The position numbers were made by a program, and so were the translations under genes. DNA of 30,601 nucleotides from Melioribacteraceae bacterium (GTDB taxonomy: Bacteria > Bacteroidota > Ignavibacteria > Ignavibacteriales > Melioribacteraceae), in assembly GCA_023230485.1 (NCBI GenBank), contig JALNXG010000047.1:1-30601 (forward strand), read 5' to 3'. Under the pieces are notes generated by a model. It was not told the DNA's origin and searched no databases. It saw nothing but the letters and a program-made list of their open reading frames with translations. Positions 26,052 through 30,601 of this stretch are shown in pieces. How positions within the stretch are numbered: position 1 is the first letter of the stretch; each line of letters starts with the position of its first letter.

Positions 26052-28829
26052 TTATTTCATTAAGATCATTTTCTTGATGCTATGGAATTCACCCAACTTT
26101 AGTGAATAGATATATACGCCGCTTGAGAGATGAGAGGCATTCCAATTAACCTCGTGATAGCCCGCTTCCAAATCCTTGTTTATGAGTTCCACTACCCTCT
26201 CACCGAGTACATTATATATAGATAGAACAACTCTCCCTTTTTCAGGTAGTGTAAATTTTATTGTCGTTGCCGGGTTAAACGGATTAGGGTAATTTTGCAT
26301 AAGTTCAAAATCTGTTGGTATCTCGATTGATGTAATTTCAATACGCTCGATAGCAGGATTAGTGATAACAAACGTTTCACCTTTTTTGATTGTCCTCTCA
26401 GCTCCGAATGAATCCCGAACACGGAGAGCTATATTATCAATATAAATAGTAATAGGATAATCAGCATTAGAAATTAATATTTGCTGCCACTGCCCGGGAA
26501 AAATCTGCTCGGCAAACTGATTGGAAGAAAAACGTACATCGAAAATTCCGACTGGCGGCATCGGTGGGAGTTCTGACATTTCTAAATTTTTACCGGAACT
26601 CACGACAGAAAGAGAGACATTTTTACCTTTTGAATCAGAAACAATTATTCTTCCGGCATTTTCATCCCAATCAAATTCTTCTGCATAAATTGAATTTTTC
26701 GGCGCACCAGTAGGAAGAACCAAATTACCATCAGCATTTACTTTTATCCAATATCCTTTACCCGGATCGAGTGTTGTAGCTTTTATATATCCTTCAGTGA
26801 AACTATAAAAATAAGTTGCAATAGAATTAGCGGGCTCGGTAGTAATTTGTGCCACTGTAATTGGTGTATCATAAACACCAATCATATTCCAACCACTTTT
26901 AACAGCTACTTTATTAGTAGGCGATGAAGAGCCAATAAAATTAATGGTCTTCTCGATATTATACTTTACCCAATAACCGATTCCAATTGAAAGTGTAGTT
27001 TCATTTAAGTAACCGTCACTAAATTTATAAACATTCGATACTTTATCAGGATAGATAGAAATTGCCGTCATATTAGCTAATGTTACCGGCACTGAAACCA
27101 TATTCCATCCGGCGGCAATCGTTACATTTTTACTAAATAGCGTTCTGAAATTAAACGGATCGGAATAAACACTATTGCCTGAGCTATTAACTGCTCTTAC
27201 TTTCCAATAGATAGTCTTGCTATAACTCATAGCCGGAGCTGTATATGTAGTATCTGTGATTGCAGTTTTGGTATGAACAGAAGTCGCGAAATCTGATGCT
27301 TCGGACATGAGTAATTCATAAGTGGCTGCATACTTAGTCTTCCGCCATTTTAATTGTACCGAAGCAGATTGATTAATAGAATTATTTGCAGGCGAGACGA
27401 GAACCGGTTTTGCAGGAGCGATTAATTTTGTAGTAATATTTGCCGATGTTCCCGTTAGCCCAGGGGCGGAATTATCAGTTGCAATAACTGTATGAACTGT
27501 AGCCACAACATCACTAACTGTGAAATTAATTACTGCTTTACCTGCGGCATCCGTATTAGAAGTGGATGAAGAAAAAGTGCCTCCTCCCGTACTTGTCCAT
27601 GAAATCACCTTCCCGGCAGTCGATATACTATTATTATAAGCATCGGAGAGTTGAGCCGAAACTGCAATAACGGAACTGACATCAGGATTGTAATTTAGTG
27701 TAGTAACAAGATATTCAGAAGCTGCGGCGGCGAGCGTAGTTATATTATCGCTTTCGCCGACTAATGGAGTCGCGGCATCAGTCGTTCCTTTTACTTTTGT
27801 TACTGTCCCCGCGGTAATCGAAGGAGTAAAAGTAACTGTTGCTTTGCCTGTATTATCTGTGGTGGTAGTAGATGGATTAAAAGAACCTCCATTAGTAGTA
27901 CTCCAAGTAACTACTACTCCGGCAGTTTCGGAATTATTATTCCAAGCATCTTTGAGCTGCGCTGAAACGGAGGTATTTGAACCTGCGGATATAGAAATAC
28001 TTGAGGGGAGTACAGCTATACTCGCAGGGGTACCTGATTTGGTTGTAAAGTTCCAAATAGGTGAATATTGAGTAATCGGGAATTTTGCATCCGTATTTTT
28101 TGCGCGAACTTTCCAAAAATATTGTTTCTTCCCTTGCAAGCCGGTTACTGTTTTGGAGGTAGTGGCGATAGTGGAATCTTGGAAAACGATATTTGTAAAA
28201 GCATTATCTGTGGCAACAATTAATTTATATAAAGTAGCAAAAGGAACCGGATTCCAAGAGAGAGTAGGAGAAATAAGTTGACTCGTGGAATTATTTACGG
28301 GAGCATCTAAGACCGGTGCGGATAGATTATCGAGAAGATACGTAATAGTAATTTTGAGTTTATCAAAAGTCGAGGGGTCGGAGATTGTAAAATTTCCGGT
28401 TCCCTTCATATCTTGGTTAATTAAATTGCCTGTTACTCTATCCTGCAATGTACCTATAACACCTAAAGGGAGATTCCAGGCAATATTAATAGTAGTTCCG
28501 GTGCCGGGTTGATATTTAAGGTAATAAATTATTTCGCCAAGAAATGTATTAGTTCCATTACGAAGATCGATTAATGAACCGCCTTGCAAAACCATCGAAG
28601 AATTATAAACATTAATTCGTGCATCAAATATATCTTCCGGAGGAGAAGGGGGAAGTTCATCCTCACCCAATGAGAGGTCGAATAAATCAGTGGCAATAGG
28701 GTCTAAACCGATATTTAATATTTTTGATTTACCGAGATTGTTACTAACTGTTATAGGAAGCGATATAGACTGAGAAAATAGATGGGAAGAAAAAAATAAA
28801 ATACACGAAACAACAAATAACTTTTTCAT
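26052..28829 (-). CDS. T9SS-exported protein with FN3 and invasin-type Ig domains
   Basis: A 925-aa exported protein and first gene of the operon. Parts: signal peptide (1-20, SHLFSQ); an N-terminal beta module (about 25-165) containing ELPPSPPEDIFDARI, a variant of the module near the C-terminus; FN3 1 (about 171-263); Big_1/invasin-type Ig 1 (about 268-365) and 2 (about 370-467), each with the pattern D-NNS--TAG-V--W-T--GG-F and TD--GKA-V-FT; FN3 2 (about 472-563); two GWN repeats (about 573-700); ELPPMPPVGIFDVRF module (about 752-835); T9SS sorting domain (LMQNYPNPFNP to KKMILMK). From the GWN region on it is homologous to the cohesin-like scaffold gene, but its N-terminal half is unrelated. 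Probably a surface adhesin or stalk. CAGGGCG lies 4 nt before the ATG. Confidence 0.9.
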   Translation of the reverse strand: MKKLFVVSCILFFSSHLFSQSISLPITVSNNLGKSKILNIGLDPIATDLFDLSLGEDELPPSPPEDIFDARINVYNSSMVLQGGSLIDLRNGTNTFLGEIIYYLKYQPGTGTTINIAWNLPLGVIGTLQDRVTGNLINQDMKGTGNFTISDPSTFDKLKITITYLLDNLSAPVLDAPVNNSTSQLISPTLSWNPVPFATLYKLIVATDNAFTNIVFQDSTIATTSKTVTGLQGKKQYFWKVRAKNTDAKFPITQYSPIWNFTTKSGTPASIAVLPSSISISAGSNTSVSAQLKDAWNNNSETAGVVVTWSTTNGGSFNPSTTTTDNTGKATVTFTPSITAGTVTKVKGTTDAATPLVGESDNITTLAAAASEYLVTTLNYNPDVSSVIAVSAQLSDAYNNSISTAGKVISWTSTGGGTFSSSTSNTDAAGKAVINFTVSDVVATVHTVIATDNSAPGLTGTSANITTKLIAPAKPVLVSPANNSINQSASVQLKWRKTKYAATYELLMSEASDFATSVHTKTAITDTTYTAPAMSYSKTIYWKVRAVNSSGNSVYSDPFNFRTLFSKNVTIAAGWNMVSVPVTLANMTAISIYPDKVSNVYKFSDGYLNETTLSIGIGYWVKYNIEKTINFIGSSSPTNKVAVKSGWNMIGVYDTPITVAQITTEPANSIATYFYSFTEGYIKATTLDPGKGYWIKVNADGNLVLPTGAPKNSIYAEEFDWDENAGRIIVSDSKGKNVSLSVVSSGKNLEMSELPPMPPVGIFDVRFSSNQFAEQIFPGQWQQILISNADYPITIYIDNIALRVRDSFGAERTIKKGETFVITNPAIERIEITSIEIPTDFELMQNYPNPFNPATTIKFTLPEKGRVVLSIYNVLGERVVELINKDLEAGYHEVNWNASHLSSGVYIYSLKLGEFHSIKKMILMK

Positions 28830-29108
28830 TTTGCGCCCTGCATGAATAAGATTTTGAAATTACATAGTCAATTATATTTTTTATAAAAGAACAAAAAAAA
28901 TAGGCTGCCCGCCGCGCCAACGAGCTCACCCTTAATTTTTAATGAGGAGCGGATTTCAATAAACATTAAGCGGTGGACGGAATTAATTATAAGACAGAAT
29001 TAGCTTATTTAATTGTAGAAGTTTTTAATTTTTGCAGCCCTCATCGATTGCGAATGAAAAATAAATAAAATTTTAGTAATAGTAAATAACTTTTTTATAA
29101 ATATTTAA
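28830..29108. other. Intergenic region upstream of the surface-protein operon
   Basis: About 280 nt without a credible gene between the operon's first gene and the terminator of the next upstream gene. On the minus strand TATAAT occurs at 28876-28871 after an A/T-rich tract, a candidate -10 box giving a leader of roughly 35 nt. An overlapping alternative is TTGACT (28871-28866) with TATTCA (28848-28843) at 17-nt spacing, but this would put the start almost on the ribosome binding site. A GC-rich block of 28 nt (28903-28930, 22 G/C) lies just upstream. The rest is featureless AT-rich sequence. Confidence 0.4.
28871..28876 (-). promoter_or_regulatory. Candidate -10 box for the four-gene surface operon
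   Basis: A perfect TATAAT on the minus strand, 42 nt upstream of the start codon at 28829. No matching -35 at ideal spacing (only a T-rich tract), so it is weakly supported. Confidence 0.3.
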
Positions 29109-29139
29109 AGTAAAAGCCGATATGAAGTCGGCTTTTACT
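29109..29139 (-). terminator. Intrinsic terminator after the right-edge T9SS gene
   Basis: AGTAAAAGCCGA (29109-29120) and TCGGCTTTTACT (29128-29139) form a perfect 12-bp stem with a 7-nt loop. On the minus strand the distal arm is T-rich (CGGCTTTTACTTT). It lies 31 nt after the stop of the gene at 29170 and separates it from the four-gene operon. It could also work weakly on the plus strand. Confidence 0.85.
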
Positions 29140-29169
29140 GTTTAACCGCATCAGAAAAGAGCAAGAATT

Positions 29170-30601
29170 TTACTTTATGTAGATCATTTTTTTTACACTA
29201 ATAAAATTATTAGTAATTATTTTATAGATAAAAATCCCGCTTGCTAAATGAGATGCATCCCAATTAATTTCGTGATAGCCCGCTTCCAATACTTTATTTA
29301 TTGGCTCTGCTATTCGTTCACCAATCAAAGAAAAAATTTCGAGTTGAACATTTGTCTTTTCAGGAATACCAAATTTGATTGTTGTAGTAGGGTTAAAAGG
29401 ATTGGGATAATTTTGCATTAGAGTATATTCAACCGGAATTTCAATATCCTTAATTTGCAATCTCTCGATATTGGGATTTGTTATTTTGAATTGCTCCCCT
29501 GCTATTAATTTTATTTCAACTCCGGTATAATCTCTAATTAATATATTTTTTTCGGAATTTATCGTTAGAGGATATTGAGCTGAATTAATCAAAATAGTTT
29601 TCCAACTTCCGGAGATATTCTCGGCGGATTTATTTGATGAAAATCGAACATCAAAAATACCGGAAGGTGGAATCGGAGGGAGTTCATATTGTTCGCCTGT
29701 CTCTGAATCAGCAAGATATAATTTCGCAACGGAATTTTTAGAATCTATTATTGAGATTCCTGCAAAATTTCTTATATCATAAGACTCCATAATTGAATTA
29801 CTTTTTGGAAGAAATGGAACTGGCAATAAACTTATATCGCAATAACTATTGGCTTTTACCCAATATCCTTTACCCGGTTGTAAAGTAGTAGCTACTTGGT
29901 AGCCATTATTGAATTGATAGAACGGAGTAGCAATTACATTATGTGGAAAAGTTTCTAACTTAGTTACATCCAATGCCCATTTAGATGTACCAATAAGATT
30001 CCAGCCGTTATTTAACCATGTAGTAATGCCAAACAAATTACCTTTGAAAGGAATGGTCTCAGGAATTTGATTTCGGATAAAAAATCCGGAAGCTGGCCAT
30101 AAATTAACAGAATTTGAAAATCCGCCTCTAAAATTATATGCCGGAGAAGTGTTATTTGTAAATATATTTGATACTATATTCATATTCTTATCTTGGAAAG
30201 GAAGCGATAGTAAGTTCCAGCCTGCCAAAACATTTAAATCCATTGTGCATTCGTTCGGCGTTACTACATATGAATCGTTATCTGTGAGAGGTATATTCGG
30301 AATAAATTGGATTCTATCTTGCCCTGAAAAATCCGGTGAGAAACCCACTTCTCCTCTTCTATTCCATATAGCAGTGTACATTATCCGCATATCTGAAGCA
30401 ATTAACTGTGTTTCATATCTTGAATCATACTGCTCGGAATAATCCTCATCAAAAATAAAGAGCCATTCGCGTGGACTTGTTGCATCTACATTGCTGTTAG
30501 TATTTATATAATTTTTAGGCCAGTATTTTCCATCGACTAATCCACCAACAACATTATTTTCCAAGAAACCTACTGCTAATCTTCTCTGATTAGAAGGATC
30601 A
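29170..30601 (-). CDS. T9SS-exported surface protein, C-terminal part
   Basis: The last 476 or so residues of a protein whose start lies beyond the right edge. The frame stays open to the edge (DPSNQRRLAVGF precedes the TTG at 30564, which is not a believable start as no signal peptide follows). Parts seen: an unassigned segment with WLFIFDEDYSEQYDSRYETQ and MYTAIWNRRGEVGFSPDFSG (residues in the first 120 or so, perhaps the end of a larger catalytic or binding domain); two GWN repeats (GWNLLSLPF and GWNLIGTSK, each followed by GFF/GYW); the ELPPIPPSGIFDVRF module; T9SS sorting domain (LMQNYPNPFNP to KKMIYIK). The C-terminal block is homologous to those of the genes at 18852 and 26052. It is a separate transcript because a terminator follows it. 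Confidence 0.87.
   Translation of the reverse strand, partial: DPSNQRRLAVGFLENNVVGGLVDGKYWPKNYINTNSNVDATSPREWLFIFDEDYSEQYDSRYETQLIASDMRIMYTAIWNRRGEVGFSPDFSGQDRIQFIPNIPLTDNDSYVVTPNECTMDLNVLAGWNLLSLPFQDKNMNIVSNIFTNNTSPAYNFRGGFSNSVNLWPASGFFIRNQIPETIPFKGNLFGITTWLNNGWNLIGTSKWALDVTKLETFPHNVIATPFYQFNNGYQVATTLQPGKGYWVKANSYCDISLLPVPFLPKSNSIMESYDIRNFAGISIIDSKNSVAKLYLADSETGEQYELPPIPPSGIFDVRFSSNKSAENISGSWKTILINSAQYPLTINSEKNILIRDYTGVEIKLIAGEQFKITNPNIERLQIKDIEIPVEYTLMQNYPNPFNPTTTIKFGIPEKTNVQLEIFSLIGERIAEPINKVLEAGYHEINWDASHLASGIFIYKIITNNFISVKKMIYIK

Larger units (their letters stand above)
14556..28829 (-). repeat. Tandem duplication of a scaffold-protease gene pair
   Basis: Unit A (28829 to 21815) and unit B (21809 to 14556) have the same order: a GWN/T9SS scaffold-type protein followed by an S8 protease. 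The proteases are paralogues over their full length except the middle, the scaffolds are paralogous from the GWN repeats to the C-terminus, and the intra-unit spacers match at 37 of 42 positions. The scaffold N-terminal halves differ completely, so the duplication was followed or accompanied by domain replacement. Confidence 0.85.

Overview
The window is AT-rich DNA that most resembles the Ignavibacteria/Melioribacter branch of the Bacteroidota-Chlorobi (FCB) group. This is inferred from five large proteins ending in the type IX secretion (T9SS, Por) type A sorting domain with the QNYPNPFNP motif and a C-terminal KKMI-L-K tail, from a Bacteroidota-style TonB-dependent receptor with a carboxypeptidase-regulatory-like N-terminus, and from overall codon and base usage. 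No rRNA, tRNA, CRISPR array, insertion sequence or phage gene was seen.

Left part (1-8,690): on the minus strand, the first 39 codons of a membrane-anchored SurA/PpiD-type peptidylprolyl isomerase (cut by the window edge), preceded in the reading direction by a complete phosphate uptake operon pstS-pstC-pstA-pstB-phoU with gaps of 2-4 nt or a 4-nt overlap. pstS appears to start at an ATA codon, because the lipoprotein signal peptide is encoded upstream of the only standard in-frame start. Diverging from it on the plus strand are a 70-aa two-helix membrane protein coupled to a sodium:solute symporter with a soluble C-terminal extension, then sucC (succinyl-CoA synthetase beta) and an unrecognised 123-aa protein. 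A bidirectional hairpin terminator closes this side.

Middle part (8,725-14,247): an outer-membrane TonB-dependent receptor and an orphan sensor histidine kinase (periplasmic sensor, GAF-like, PAS, HisKA, HATPase), both on the minus strand. A 339-nt spacer between them holds an unexplained GC-rich island.

Right part (14,490-30,601): an apparent four-gene, about 14-kb minus-strand operon of exported surface proteins, followed on the right by a fifth such gene cut by the window edge. The operon is a tandem duplication of a two-gene unit: a multi-domain adhesin/scaffold-like T9SS protein followed by a subtilisin-family (S8) protease of about 1,400 aa. The spacers inside the two units match at 37 of 42 positions. 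Both proteases carry a two-loop type I dockerin next to a cohesin-like module. The scaffold between them carries three cohesin-like modules alternating with two ASH/choice-of-anchor-D-like modules. The other scaffold instead has two FN3 and two invasin-type Ig (Big_1) modules. All the scaffold-type proteins share the same C-terminal block: two GWN...GYW repeats, an ELPP-PP-GIFD-RF module and the sorting domain.

Most interesting hypothesis: a T9SS-exported, cell-surface protease assembly built on cohesin-dockerin-like contacts, expanded by gene-pair duplication, with a fast-changing AT-rich beta-helix-like cassette in the middle of each protease. Domain presence is read from the sequence. Physical assembly is inference.
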